From Streptomyces xinghaiensis S187 (GTDB lineage Bacteria; Actinomycetota; Actinomycetes; Streptomycetales; Streptomycetaceae), in assembly GCF_000220705.2 (NCBI RefSeq), contig NZ_CP023202.1, positions 2,356,001-2,420,000 of the forward strand: DNA of 64,000 nt, written 5' to 3'. Below are positions 1-8,938 of this stretch, one piece after another. The notes beneath the pieces were generated by a model. That model saw nothing but the letters and a program-made list of their open reading frames with translations, made no database searches and was not told where the DNA came from. The translations under genes and the position numbers were made by a program. Positions within the stretch are counted from its first letter, which is position 1; each line of letters begins with the position of its first letter.

Positions 1-1584
1 CGGAAGGGCGCGGCCTGCGTCTACCTGGAGCCCTGGCACGCCGACATCGAGGAGTTCCTGGAGCTGCGGGACAACACCGGCGAGGAGGCCCGCCGCACGC
101 ACAACCTCAACCTGGCCAACTGGATCCCGGACGAGTTCATGCGCCGGGTCGAGGCCGACGCCGAGTGGTCGCTCTTCTCCCCCTCCGACGTGCCCGCGCT
201 GCCGGACCTGTGGGGCGCCGAGTTCGACGCGGCCTACCGCCGGGCCGAGGAGGCCGGGCTCGCCGTCCGGCGGCTGCCCGCGCGGCAGTTGTACGCCCGG
301 ATGATGCGCACGCTCGCACAGACCGGCAACGGCTGGATGACGTTCAAGGACGCCGCCAACCGGACCGCGAACCAGACCGCCGAGCCCGGCAAGGTCGTCC
401 ACTCCTCGAATCTCTGCACCGAGATCCTGGAGGTCACGGACGACGGGGAGACCGCCGTCTGCAACCTCGGGTCGGTCAACCTCGCGGCCCATGTCGCGGC
501 GGACGCCGGTACCGGTGAGGCCGCGGTGGCGGAGGCGATGGACTGGGAGCGGCTGGACGCCACCGTCCGCACCGCCGTGGCCTTCCTCGACCGGGTCGTG
601 GACATCAACTTCTACCCCACCCCGCAGGCCGCCGCCTCCAACCGGCGCTGGCGCCCGGTCGGACTCGGGGTGATGGGGCTGCAGGACGTCTTCTTCCGGC
701 TGCGGCTGCCCTTCGACTCCCCCGCGGCGGCCCGGCTCTCCACCGAGATCTCCGAGCGGATCATGCTCGCGGCGTACGAGGCCTCCTGCGATCTCGCCGG
801 ACGGCACGGTCCGCACCCGGCCTGGTCCTCCACCCGCGCCTCGCGCGGCGTGCTCCACCCCGACCACTACGGCGTCCGGCCCCGGTGGCCGGAGCGGTGG
901 GAGGCGCTGCGGGCCCGGATCGCCACCACGGGGCTGCGCAACTCCCTGCTGCTCGCCATCGCCCCGACCGCGACGATCGCCTCCATCGCCGGGGTGTACG
1001 AGTGCGTCGAGCCGCAGGTGTCGAACCTCTTCAAGCGCGAGACCCTCTCGGGTGAGTTCCTGCAGGTCAACACCTATCTGGTGGAGGAGCTCAAGGAGCT
1101 CGGCCGCTGGGACGCGCGGACCCGCGAGGCGCTTCGCGACGGCAACGGCTCCGTCCAGGGGCTGGACCGGCTCCCGGCCGGGCTGCGGGACCGCTACCGC
1201 ACCGCCTGGGAACTGCCGCAGCGGGCGCTGATCGACATGGCCGCGGCCCGCACGCCGTATCTGGACCAGAGCCAGTCGCTCAATCTCTTCATGGCCTCGC
1301 CGACCATCGGCAAGCTCAGCTCGATGTACGCCTACGCCTGGAGGAAGGGCCTCAAGACCACCTACTACCTGCGGTCGCGCCCGGCCACCCGGATCGCGCG
1401 GGCCGCCGGTTCCGCCGACGCGGCGGCCGCACCGCCGGACCCCGCACCCGCACCCGTCCCCGTCCCGGCGCACCGCCCCGGCCCCGCCGCCGTTTCCGTT
1501 CCCGCTCCGGCGGAGCGGACGGCCGGCGGGGACGCGGCCGCCTGCTCCCTGGAGAACCCCGACTCCTGCGAGGCCTGCCAGTGA
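1..1584 (+). CDS. nrdA: Ribonucleoside-diphosphate reductase large subunit, class I (5' truncated)
   Basis: Catalytic subunit of class I ribonucleotide reductase, which makes deoxyribonucleotides together with the small subunit encoded directly downstream. The frame is open from base 1, so the N-terminus, including any ATP cone, lies outside the window. Visible hallmarks are the NLCTE radical and active-site motif at codons 137-141, the redox-active cysteine in AVCNLGSVNLA near codon 154, the tyrosine pair in TTYYLR, and the C-terminal redox cysteines in CEACQ. A Pro/Ala-rich linker separates the core from this tail, as is usual for the flexible C-terminal arm. The stop overlaps the nrdB start by 4 bases (GTGA), implying translational coupling. 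No NrdR box or promoter can be seen because the upstream region is missing. Confidence 0.95.
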   Translation, partial: RKGAACVYLEPWHADIEEFLELRDNTGEEARRTHNLNLANWIPDEFMRRVEADAEWSLFSPSDVPALPDLWGAEFDAAYRRAEEAGLAVRRLPARQLYARMMRTLAQTGNGWMTFKDAANRTANQTAEPGKVVHSSNLCTEILEVTDDGETAVCNLGSVNLAAHVAADAGTGEAAVAEAMDWERLDATVRTAVAFLDRVVDINFYPTPQAAASNRRWRPVGLGVMGLQDVFFRLRLPFDSPAAARLSTEISERIMLAAYEASCDLAGRHGPHPAWSSTRASRGVLHPDHYGVRPRWPERWEALRARIATTGLRNSLLLAIAPTATIASIAGVYECVEPQVSNLFKRETLSGEFLQVNTYLVEELKELGRWDARTREALRDGNGSVQGLDRLPAGLRDRYRTAWELPQRALIDMAAARTPYLDQSQSLNLFMASPTIGKLSSMYAYAWRKGLKTTYYLRSRPATRIARAAGSADAAAAPPDPAPAPVPVPAHRPGPAAVSVPAPAERTAGGDAAACSLENPDSCEACQ

Positions 1585-2657
1585 CCACCGAAGCGACACC
1601 GGCCACCACCGCCGCGGCACCCGCGGCCCCGTCCGGCACCGGAGCGGCACCGGCCGCCCGGAACCTGCTCGACCCGGGCTTCGAGCTGACCCTGCGCCCG
1701 ATGCGCTATCCGGGCTTCTACGAGCGCTACCGCGACGCGATCCGGAACACCTGGACCGTGGAGGAGGTCGATCTCCACTCCGACGTGGCGGACCTGGCCC
1801 GGCTCTCCCCCGGCGAGCGCCATCTCATCGGGCGGCTCGTCGCCTTCTTCGCCACCGGGGACTCGATCGTCGCCAACAATCTCGTCCTCACGCTCTACCG
1901 GCACATCAACTCCCCCGAGGCGCGGCTCTACCTCTCCCGTCAGCTGTTCGAGGAGGCGGTGCACGTCCAGTTCTATCTGACGCTGCTGGACACCTACCTC
2001 CCCGACCACGACGACCGCGCCGCCGCCTTCGCCGCCGTGGAGAACATCCCCTCGATCCGCGAGAAGGCCGAGTTCTGCTTCCGGTGGATGGACTCGGTGG
2101 AGAAGCTGGACCGGCTGGAGAGCAGGGACGACCGGCGGCGCTTCCTGCTCAACCTGATCTGCTTCGCCGCCTGCATCGAAGGGCTGTTCTTCTACGGGGC
2201 CTTCGCCTACGTCTACTGGTTCCGCTCCCGCGGACTGCTGCACGGGCTGGCGACCGGCACCAACTGGGTGTTCCGAGACGAGTCCCTGCACATGGACTTC
2301 GCCTTCTCGGTCGTGGACACCGTCCGCGAGGAGGAGCCGGACCTCTTCGACGAGGAACTGGCCGGCCGGGTCACGGCGATGCTGGAGGAGGCGGTCGAGG
2401 CGGAACTGCAGTTCGCCCGTGATCTCTGCGGGGAGGGGCTGCCGGGCATGAACACCGATTCGATGCGCGAGTATCTGCGGTGCGTCGCCGACCAGCGGCT
2501 CCGCCGGCTCGGGCTGCCGGTGCGCTACGGGGCGCGGAACCCGTTCTCCTTCATGGAGCTGCAGGGGGTGCAGGAGCTGACCAACTTCTTCGAGCGCCGG
2601 CCGTCGGCCTACCAGGTCGCGGTGGAGGGGTCCGTCTCCTTCGACGACGACTTCTAG
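1581..2657 (+). CDS. nrdB: Ribonucleoside-diphosphate reductase small subunit, class I
   Basis: Radical-generating subunit of class I ribonucleotide reductase, 358 residues and of normal length. It carries the ferritin-like metal ligands: EEAVHVQFY, where the tyrosine four residues after the histidine fits the radical tyrosine, then EGLFFYGAF and DESLHMDF. The GTG start overlaps the nrdA stop by 4 bases. The first 25 residues are a Thr/Ala/Pro-rich extension before the conserved fold. A strong hairpin 60 bases downstream probably ends the operon. Confidence 0.95.
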   Translation: MTTEATPATTAAAPAAPSGTGAAPAARNLLDPGFELTLRPMRYPGFYERYRDAIRNTWTVEEVDLHSDVADLARLSPGERHLIGRLVAFFATGDSIVANNLVLTLYRHINSPEARLYLSRQLFEEAVHVQFYLTLLDTYLPDHDDRAAAFAAVENIPSIREKAEFCFRWMDSVEKLDRLESRDDRRRFLLNLICFAACIEGLFFYGAFAYVYWFRSRGLLHGLATGTNWVFRDESLHMDFAFSVVDTVREEEPDLFDEELAGRVTAMLEEAVEAELQFARDLCGEGLPGMNTDSMREYLRCVADQRLRRLGLPVRYGARNPFSFMELQGVQELTNFFERRPSAYQVAVEGSVSFDDDF

Positions 2658-2717
2658 GCCCGGCGCCCTTCCGCCGCGTGCGGGGCCTGTCGGTCAGGGC
2701 CGCGGGCAGGCGGAAGA

Positions 2718-2776
2718 GCGGAGCTGCCGCGGAAGAGGTCCGTCCCTCCGGGACGTCCTCACCACGGCAGCTCCGC
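2718..2776 (+). terminator. Hairpin downstream of nrdAB
   Basis: Perfect 12-bp inverted repeat, 2718-2729 with 2765-2776. It encloses a second smaller stem at 2741-2746/2750-2755. There is no T tract, as is common in streptomycete terminators. Its position 60 bases after nrdB fits termination of the nrdAB transcript. Confidence 0.6.
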
Positions 2777-3112
2777 CGGTGGAACGGGATGCCTTGAGGC
2801 CGACGGACACGACGGCCGCCCCGGGGGCCGCGCCCGTGGCCGCGCCGACGGTCCGACCACATGAGGGAGAACAGGTCCTCCGAACCCCGGCGCAACCGGT
2901 CACGTTCGACAACATCCAGTCAGTCCCCGCCTTCTGCTGTGCGAACCGGCCGGTAGGAACGACCTGCGGTTCTATGCTCGCCCTCCCTGCTCCCCCGACG
3001 CCTCTGCCGGTCGCCGTTCCGGGGAGCGGCCGCTCCGGACGGTGCCCCGCCGCGCAGGCGGCGGTCGCGGCCGGAGCGGGGCAGGCAACCGGGGCGGAGA
3101 GGAGCACGGGAG
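2777..3112. other. Intergenic stretch before the M48 pair
   Basis: No convincing gene is seen here. Short frames exist on both strands, but none has a ribosome-binding site or a recognisable product. The promoter for the following pair presumably lies here; a TATGCT near 2973 resembles a -10 element, without a clear -35. A GGAGAGG motif sits just before 3113. Confidence 0.4.
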
Positions 3113-3805
3113 ATGCGATGGCCGCGACGTGGCGGTGCCGGCGGGTGGTGGAGTCCGGGCGGGAGACGGTCCCGCTTGCCGCAGCCCGAGCACAGCCCGC
3201 AGGAGTGGGCCGCCGTCGCGGCCATCGGCCGGGAAGCGTCGAGCCGGGCCTGTCCGGAGGAGCGGGAGTTCTTCGGTGACATCCTCACCGCGTACCGGAA
3301 GAACCCGAGGAAGGCCGCCCGGGGCGGCGCCCTGCGGCCCCCCGTGGGCATGGGGGTGGACCTGGCTCTGGGATCACCCCAAGTGCTCTGGCTGGTATCG
3401 CTGCTGGTCTCGGCCGTGGCGGCCAAGGTGGCGGAGCAGACCGTCAACGGGCTGAGCCGCGTCACCCGGGAGCGGCTGATGCCGCTGCTGCGCCGTCGCG
3501 GCCGCGGCACCACGGAGGGCCGGACGGGCTCCGGGCCGGAGGACGGCGGGCCAGGACTCGGCGCCGAGGAGTGGCGCGAGGTCCGGGCGCTGCTCGAAGC
3601 CGGGGCGGCGGACCTGGGGGTCCCCCAGGTCACTGCCGAACGGTATGTGAACGCCGTCATGGAGGCGTTGGGCGGCCACAGCGGCACCGGCGACGCAGGC
3701 GACAGCCGTCCTGAGGACACCCCGCGAAGCGGCGGTCGCGACGGCGGCAGAGGAGAGAGCGACCCGGACGACAGCGGTGCCGGCACGGCCGGCAGCTCCG
3801 GGTGA
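3113..3805 (+). CDS. Unknown protein overlapping a membrane M48-type peptidase
   Basis: 230 residues; I do not recognise the family. A hydrophobic segment at residues 84-103 is followed by a basic stretch, a helical region at about 140-185 and a Gly/Asp/Ser-rich tail. The ATG at 3113 has a GGAG-type ribosome site 8-15 bases upstream. The first 80 residues are unusually rich in Arg/Gly/Trp, so the ATG at 3350, giving a protein that starts just before the hydrophobic segment, is a real alternative. The stop overlaps the next gene by 4 bases, so the two are probably translated together and work together. Confidence 0.55.
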   Translation: MRWPRRGGAGGWWSPGGRRSRLPQPEHSPQEWAAVAAIGREASSRACPEEREFFGDILTAYRKNPRKAARGGALRPPVGMGVDLALGSPQVLWLVSLLVSAVAAKVAEQTVNGLSRVTRERLMPLLRRRGRGTTEGRTGSGPEDGGPGLGAEEWREVRALLEAGAADLGVPQVTAERYVNAVMEALGGHSGTGDAGDSRPEDTPRSGGRDGGRGESDPDDSGAGTAGSSG

Positions 3806-6093
3806 GCGCCCCGGCGGAGGCGCCCGGCCGGGAAGCGGAGCCGGGAGAGTCTCCGGAAGCCCGGTGGGACTCCACCTCCTACCCCTCCCCCGGCCGGGGA
3901 CGGTACGTGCTCCTGCTGCTCGTCCTGCTGCTGGCCGGCGGATACGCGGGCCGCGTGCTCTTCGTCGGTCTCCGGGGCAGCGCCCCCGCGCGGGCCTTGG
4001 AGCAGTGCTCGGCCGTGTACGAACGGGAGGCCCCGGCAGGGCCGCAGGCCGACCCCCGGCGTTCCGCGGCCGCGCTCGCACGCCTGCAGGAATGCACGGC
4101 CGACGTACAGCGGGAGATGGACGTCTTCGTGGTGGCGGGCGCCGCGGTGACGCTCGCGCTCGGTCTGCTCCTGATGCGGCTGCTGCCCCTGCTGCTCGCC
4201 CGCCGCGCCGGACCGCTCGTCCCCGCACCGCCCGGCTGGAGCGAGCCGGCCGCCGAGGCCGCGCGTGAGCTGGGGCTCCGGCGGGCACCGGAAGTCCTGC
4301 GCGGCGGGCTGCGGTTGCGGGAGGCGTTCGCCTACGCCCACCACGGCCGGGCCCGGATCGTCCTGCCGCCGGGGGCCGCGGGACTGCCGCCCGAGCAGCG
4401 CACGGCCCTCATACGGCACGAGACGGCGCATGTCGCCGCCGGAGACATCACCCTGGCCTGGCTGACGCGCGGCGTCCGCTGGGCGGTGCTCACCGTGCTG
4501 ATGGTCCCGCTTCTCCATGTACTGGTCAGCGCGCTGCCGTCCACCGACGGCGCACCGTCGCTCTCCTCACTGCCGGCCATCCTGCCCGGGCTGCTGTGGA
4601 AGATGTTCACCCTGCCCTTCTATCTCGACTACGGGCTGCGGGCCGTGCTGCTCCTGGGCACGGCCGCCGTGGTCGCGGCCGCTCTGCTGCGACGCCGCGA
4701 GTACGAGGCGGATCTCCGGTCGGTCCACGGCCGGCCGACCGGGGGCCTGCAGGCCCTGCTCACCGACCGGGCGGACTCCTCCGGACGGTGGTGGCACCGT
4801 CCCTTCGCCCTGCACCCGGCCCCCGCACGGAGACTGGCCGCCGTACGCCGCCCCGACCTCGTCCTGCGCAGTTCGGTCACGGGGACGGCTGCGGTCGGTC
4901 TGCTGGTGGGCATGTTCCTCCCCGCACTCGAAGCCGCGTTGCCGCAGGGGCCCCATCGCCTGCTCCCGTGGGGAGACCAGTTGCACACGGCCGCGGTGCC
5001 GGCCGGGCTCGCCCTGGCCGTGGCCTGGGGAGTACCGCTGTGGACGGGGGTCCTGGCCGGCCGGGCTCCCGGCCGGCCGCCGGGAACCCGCCGGCTGCTC
5101 CTTGCCCTGCCGGCCGGGCTCCTGCTCGGGCTGCTGGCGCAGCTGTGGGCCACCGGGCTCATCCGGACGCCGGGACCGTTCGGCCTGTGGAGCACCCTGG
5201 TGACCGTGCCGGTGGCCGTCGCCGGTGCGGCGGGGTGCAGCCTCGTCCTGGCGCGGCTCCGGTCCGGCGGGCGCACGGCGGGCCGCATGACGCGCCGGGA
5301 CCGGCTGGTGGCCACTGCGGTCAACCTGGCCCTGTTCACCGGGGCGTTCTGGGCAGGGCAGGACACCGCCTTGTCCTTTCACATCTTCGGCAGTTCACCG
5401 GCGGGCGGCGGCTGGACGGTCTGGTGGAACGGGTACATCGCTGCCGCGATGTTCACCGGCCGCGAGACCGTGATCGCCGCCGCGCTGGCGGTCGTGGCGT
5501 TCCTGGCCTGGCGCTGGAGCGTCCGCGGCGGCCCCGGGGGCGCTCCGGCGGCGCCGGACCGCGGCGTGGGCGCCGCCTTCCTCCCGGTCGCAGTTGTCCC
5601 GGCGGCCCTCGGGGCCGCTGTCGGCGCGATCGCCGCGCGCTGGACCGTTCCGCCGGCCGAGCGGGCCGGAGGCTACGGCCCGGCCGACGGTCTCCTCGAC
5701 CTGTGGGTGATCTCCTCGGCAGGTGTGGCCTGTCTCGTGACGCTCGTCCTGCTGACCGGTTCCACCGGGCTGGCCACGGCCGTCGCCGCGGCACCGGCGG
5801 CCTCCCTCCTGGTGTCCCTGGCCGTGTGGGGCCGGTACCTCACCACCTGGCCACAGCCCTGGGGCGCCTTGCACACCCTGGCGATCAGGCCGCTGTCCCT
5901 GCTCGCCGTGATCCTGCTCACCGTGGGGCTGCCGCTGGCGTCCCTGAGCGCCCGCCACGGACCGGTGCGGCGCACCGTCGCGCTCCGGGTGGCCCCGGCC
6001 CTGTCCCTGGTGATCGCCGCGTCGCTCACCGCCGTCGTGCAGCGGTCCCCGGAGCTGGCCTTCGCCTATCTGAACGCGCTGGACGACGGCTGA
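3802..6093 (+). CDS. Multi-spanning M48-type zinc metallopeptidase
   Basis: 763-residue integral membrane protein with a gluzincin HETAH motif at about residues 206-210, next to the membrane-flanking sequence VAAGDITLAWLTR. A downstream REYEADLRS segment can supply the third zinc ligand. One membrane helix lies near residues 35-55, another at 110-135, and at least ten more fill the C-terminal half. The arrangement resembles the BlaR1/HtpX class of membrane proteases, but no penicillin-sensor domain follows. It starts at GTG 3802, inside the stop of the preceding gene. Its substrate is unknown. The closely coupled upstream protein is the best candidate partner or substrate adaptor. Confidence 0.8.
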   Translation: MSAPAEAPGREAEPGESPEARWDSTSYPSPGRGRYVLLLLVLLLAGGYAGRVLFVGLRGSAPARALEQCSAVYEREAPAGPQADPRRSAAALARLQECTADVQREMDVFVVAGAAVTLALGLLLMRLLPLLLARRAGPLVPAPPGWSEPAAEAARELGLRRAPEVLRGGLRLREAFAYAHHGRARIVLPPGAAGLPPEQRTALIRHETAHVAAGDITLAWLTRGVRWAVLTVLMVPLLHVLVSALPSTDGAPSLSSLPAILPGLLWKMFTLPFYLDYGLRAVLLLGTAAVVAAALLRRREYEADLRSVHGRPTGGLQALLTDRADSSGRWWHRPFALHPAPARRLAAVRRPDLVLRSSVTGTAAVGLLVGMFLPALEAALPQGPHRLLPWGDQLHTAAVPAGLALAVAWGVPLWTGVLAGRAPGRPPGTRRLLLALPAGLLLGLLAQLWATGLIRTPGPFGLWSTLVTVPVAVAGAAGCSLVLARLRSGGRTAGRMTRRDRLVATAVNLALFTGAFWAGQDTALSFHIFGSSPAGGGWTVWWNGYIAAAMFTGRETVIAAALAVVAFLAWRWSVRGGPGGAPAAPDRGVGAAFLPVAVVPAALGAAVGAIAARWTVPPAERAGGYGPADGLLDLWVISSAGVACLVTLVLLTGSTGLATAVAAAPAASLLVSLAVWGRYLTTWPQPWGALHTLAIRPLSLLAVILLTVGLPLASLSARHGPVRRTVALRVAPALSLVIAASLTAVVQRSPELAFAYLNALDDG

Positions 6094-6173
6094 ACCACCG
6101 CGGTGCCCGGCGGCGGGAGTTCACCGGCGACGGGCACCCGGTGACCCGGGCCGGGCCGCCCGGCCCCGACACG

Positions 6174-6207
6174 GGCCGCTCCGCCCGCGGGAGCGGACGG
6201 AGCGGCC
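6174..6207. terminator. Convergent hairpin
   Basis: Perfect 10-bp inverted repeat, 6174-6183 with 6198-6207, in the short gap between the converging M48 gene and the peptidoglycan carboxypeptidase gene. It could serve both strands. Confidence 0.55.
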
Positions 6208-6240
6208 GGCGCCGGTCCCGCCGGGGCGGGGAGGAGCGCG

Positions 6241-6978
6241 TCAGATACCGCACCTCGACGCGGACCAGAACCGGTTGGACCGGTGGGCGAGGTGGGTGTG
6301 GTCGTCGTGCCCCTGGTAGCCCGGGCCGAGGATCTCCCGGAAGCCGTGGTTGCGGGCGGCCTTGGCCAGGGTGCACAGGGAGTGCGGGGAGACGCCCAGG
6401 TCGGCCGCGTCACCGTAGAGGTGGCGGCTGGTGGCGGAGCCGCCGGCGGCGTTGTTGCAGGCGGTGGAGCGGAAGCCGCTGGTCACCCGGATCGGCTGGT
6501 CGCCGAGCGCGTGCCGCAGCGCTTCCAGCTTCCACATGGTGCGCAGCGCGTTGGACTTGGCGGTGGCGGCGCTGACCGCGCCGCCGGCCCAGGTGCTGTT
6601 GCACTGGTTGAGCTCGCTGTACGAGAAGTGGGCCGGCGTGCAGTCGTTGTCCTGCAGCGCGTAGATCTTGCTGAACGTCGCGGGGCCGGCGACGCCGTCC
6701 GCGGCCAGCCCGTACGCGGCCTGGAAGCGCTTGACCGCGGCCGCGGTCGCCGGTCCGTACGAGCCGTCGATGGCCAGGACGCCGCCGGTGCCGGGGTAGC
6801 CGGCGACGCGGATCTGCAGCTGGCTGACGTCGGCGCCCGAGGCGCCCTGGGAGAGGGTGCGGGACCAGGTGTAACAGCTGTCGGCCTGCGCGGTCCCGGC
6901 CGTGGCGAGCGCCCCGGCGGTCAGACCGGTCATGACCATGACAAAGGCGACCAAGAGCCGTGCGACACGTCTGATCAC
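6241..6978 (-). CDS. Secreted zinc D-Ala-D-Ala carboxypeptidase, peptidase M15A, with peptidoglycan-binding domain
   Basis: 245-residue exported murein enzyme. The GTG at 6978 is chosen because it follows a GGAGG site and opens directly into a signal peptide: a basic VIRRVAR start, a hydrophobic core, then a cleavage-like ATAGTAQA. A peptidoglycan_binding_1 domain covers about residues 50-105, with the DGSYGPATAAAVKRFQ pattern. A peptidase M15A domain follows, with ligands in SRHLYGDAADLG and HDDHTHLA, matching the Streptomyces albus G-type DD-peptidase. It trims peptide crosslinks in the wall. Its promoter overlaps a large palindrome at 7024-7049. A longer frame to 7119 lacks a ribosome site and is rejected. 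Confidence 0.88.
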   Translation of the reverse strand: MIRRVARLLVAFVMVMTGLTAGALATAGTAQADSCYTWSRTLSQGASGADVSQLQIRVAGYPGTGGVLAIDGSYGPATAAAVKRFQAAYGLAADGVAGPATFSKIYALQDNDCTPAHFSYSELNQCNSTWAGGAVSAATAKSNALRTMWKLEALRHALGDQPIRVTSGFRSTACNNAAGGSATSRHLYGDAADLGVSPHSLCTLAKAARNHGFREILGPGYQGHDDHTHLAHRSNRFWSASRCGI

Positions 6979-7014
6979 AAGTGCCTCCAACGAGTGGGGG
7001 ATTCGGTACGGAAG

Positions 7015-7049
7015 AGACTGACGGTACGGTCGACGCGCGTCAACCGTAC
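7015..7049 (-). promoter_or_regulatory. Promoter and palindromic operator-like site for the M15 carboxypeptidase
   Basis: A -35 TTGACG (7043-7038) and a weak -10 CAGTCT (7020-7015) are 17 bases apart. A near-perfect 26-bp palindrome at 7024-7049 consists of arms GTACGGT and ACCGTAC around the core GACGCGCGTC, with one mismatched pair. It covers the -35 and spacer, as a repressor site would. The binding protein is unknown. Confidence 0.55.
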
Positions 7050-7065
7050 GGAAGTCGAACAGAAA

Positions 7066-7095
7066 GCGGCGGAATCGTCGTAACGACTCCGCCGC
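7066..7095 (-). terminator. Hairpin downstream of the deformylase gene
   Basis: 8-bp perfect stem, 7066-7073 with 7088-7095, and an inner TCGT/ACGA pair. It lies 100 bases after the peptide deformylase stop and just before the promoter of the next minus-strand gene, where a terminator is expected. Confidence 0.45.
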
Positions 7096-7194
7096 CTCGG
7101 CGAACGCGGGGTCCCTCAACCCCCGGAAAATTCCCGGGAGTCACCGGAGGGGAAGGGACGGGGGAGACGGCGGCCGGCCGCCGCACCGCCGTGG

Positions 7195-7875
7195 TCAGTC
7201 GTTCGGCACCGTCTCGTAGCGCGGTGTGCCCTCGGCCATCTGCCGCAGGGCGTCCTTGCGGTCACGCTTCGACAGCCGGTCGATGTAGAGATAGCCGTCG
7301 AGGTGGTCCGTCTCGTGCTGGAGGCAGCGCGCGAAGTAGCCGGTGCCGCGGACCACGATCGGCTTGCCCTCGGCGTCCTGGCCGCGGCAGACCGCGTAGT
7401 CCGGGCGCGCCAGCGGGGCGTAGGCGGTCGGGACGGACAGACAGCCCTCGTTGGACTCGTCCAGCACCCGGCGCTCGGCCGGCAGTTCCTCGATGACCGG
7501 GTTGCAGATGGCGCCGACGTGGCGCACGCCGTCGTCGTCCGGGCAGTCGTAGACGAACACCCGCAGATCCACGCCGATCTGATTGGCCGCCAGGCCGACG
7601 CCCTCCGCCGCGCGCTGGCTGGCGAACATGTCGTCGATCAGCTGCGCGAGCTTGTCGTCGAACTCGGTGACGTCCTGGCACCGGCGGTGCAGCACCGGAT
7701 TGCCCACCACGGTGATCGGGCGGGCCGTGCCCCGCTCGCGGTGCGCCCGCTCCCGCTCCTCGGCGTCGGCCGTGTCGTCGGAGAACTCCAGGCCCTCCCC
7801 GGACTCCGCGGGCTCCGGAGCCTCCGCGGCCGGTGTCCCCTCCGCCGCCTGCCGTGCGCTGTCCTGCTGGGCCAT
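7195..7875 (-). CDS. def: Peptide deformylase
   Basis: 226-residue metalloenzyme that removes the formyl group from nascent proteins. All three deformylase motifs are present: GVGLAANQIG, EGCLSV with the metal-binding cysteine, and QHETDHLDG with the two histidines. An acidic Ala/Glu-rich N-terminal extension of about 55 residues precedes the catalytic domain; such extensions are common in streptomycete paralogues. The ATG at 7875 is preferred over an in-frame start at 7935 because the conserved proteins begin near MAQQDS. It follows the TPR gene by 73 bases and could share its transcript. Confidence 0.95.
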   Translation of the reverse strand: MAQQDSARQAAEGTPAAEAPEPAESGEGLEFSDDTADAEERERAHRERGTARPITVVGNPVLHRRCQDVTEFDDKLAQLIDDMFASQRAAEGVGLAANQIGVDLRVFVYDCPDDDGVRHVGAICNPVIEELPAERRVLDESNEGCLSVPTAYAPLARPDYAVCRGQDAEGKPIVVRGTGYFARCLQHETDHLDGYLYIDRLSKRDRKDALRQMAEGTPRYETVPND

Positions 7876-7948
7876 GTCCGCCGTACGCCTTCCCTGAAGA
7901 ACCCTCGTGGTGCTGCCCGTACAGGGTACGGGCACCGGGGAGGGCCGT

Positions 7949-8938
7949 TCAGCAGACCTCTTCGAGATCCCGCCAGGCGCGGGTGTCCGGGCTGTCGGCG
8001 ACCCAGCCGTCGAGGAGGCCGCGGACCAGTCCGGGAGGCGCGGCTATGCCGCACTCGCGCTCCGCGACCCAGCGGTCACCCGCGGTGCGGTGGCCCAGCG
8101 GGCCCGGGTGACCCGGGACGCTGTGGTCGTGCGGGTCCAGATGCTCCCCGTCGCCCTCGGCGCTCGGCATCCGGCTCTCGGAGCAGGTGCGGCAGAGCAG
8201 CCGCACCGAGGAGGACCAGTCCTCGGCGGCGAACCCGGCGTCAGCGGCCAGCCGCTCCAGGGCGTCCCGGTCGGCCTCGGCCGCCGCCTCCAGCAGCACG
8301 ACCCAGGTGGGCACCGGGGACGGCGCCCACAGCTCGATCTCGTCGAAGACGGGGTACGACGGCCCGGCCGCGGTCAGCCGCTCACCGCGCGGGACGCCGT
8401 CGTGCAGGACGACCTCGCCCCAGCGGCGTCCGGAGGACGGCAGCGGGATGCTCAGCACCTCGATCCGCGCGGGGTCCAGCCGGCGGCCCCACACGACCTC
8501 GGCCTCGCCCTCCGGCGACAGCCGTACGGCGGCGCTGCCCAGCTCCATGCCCACCGGCTCGCCGGCGGGGGCGTCCGCGCCCTGGTCGCCGCGGACCCGG
8601 AGTCCGTACGCCTGCCAGGCGCGGCGGGCCAGCGGCCAGTCCTGCAGGGCGGTGGCGGCGATGCCGACGTTCCACCAGTCCGGGGCGCCGGCGTCCCGGT
8701 CCAGCAGGGCGACGGCACGCAGGCCGGCCGTGCGCGCCTGCTCCCAGTCGTGCCGGAACTTGTGCAGCAGCGCCAGGTTGAACCAGGACTCGGAGATCCA
8801 GGGCTCCATGTCCGCGGCGCGCGTCAGCAGCGCTCCCGCGTCCTCGTACCGGCCGTCGCCGATCAGCGTGAAAGCGCGGTCGGTCGCCTGCCGCCAGGAG
8901 GCGGAGGGCCGGTTCCGTACCTTGCCGAAGATCTTCAC
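7949..8938 (-). CDS. Tetratricopeptide-repeat protein
   Basis: 329 residues. The N-terminal third (about 10-100) holds TPR-like helical pairs: ATDRAFTLIGDGRYEDAGALLTRA, SWFNLALLHKFRHDWEQA and WWNVGIAATALQDWPLARRAW. The rest is a mixed alpha/beta region with the pattern GRRLDPARIEVLSIPLPSSGRRWGEVVLHDG and a cysteine/histidine-containing C-terminus (LLCRTCSES, HDHSVPGH). It is probably a cytoplasmic scaffold; I know no function. GTG 8938 is chosen because the conserved sequence starts VKIFGKVRN and the region upstream has no protein-like character. Confidence 0.7.
   Translation of the reverse strand: MKIFGKVRNRPSASWRQATDRAFTLIGDGRYEDAGALLTRAADMEPWISESWFNLALLHKFRHDWEQARTAGLRAVALLDRDAGAPDWWNVGIAATALQDWPLARRAWQAYGLRVRGDQGADAPAGEPVGMELGSAAVRLSPEGEAEVVWGRRLDPARIEVLSIPLPSSGRRWGEVVLHDGVPRGERLTAAGPSYPVFDEIELWAPSPVPTWVVLLEAAAEADRDALERLAADAGFAAEDWSSSVRLLCRTCSESRMPSAEGDGEHLDPHDHSVPGHPGPLGHRTAGDRWVAERECGIAAPPGLVRGLLDGWVADSPDTRAWRDLEEVC

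Noticed and set aside
4596..6575. 659-codon frame overlapping the M48 peptidase in another phase
   Set aside because: Arg/Gly/Pro-only composition, overlaps a clear gene, and crosses into the converging gene.
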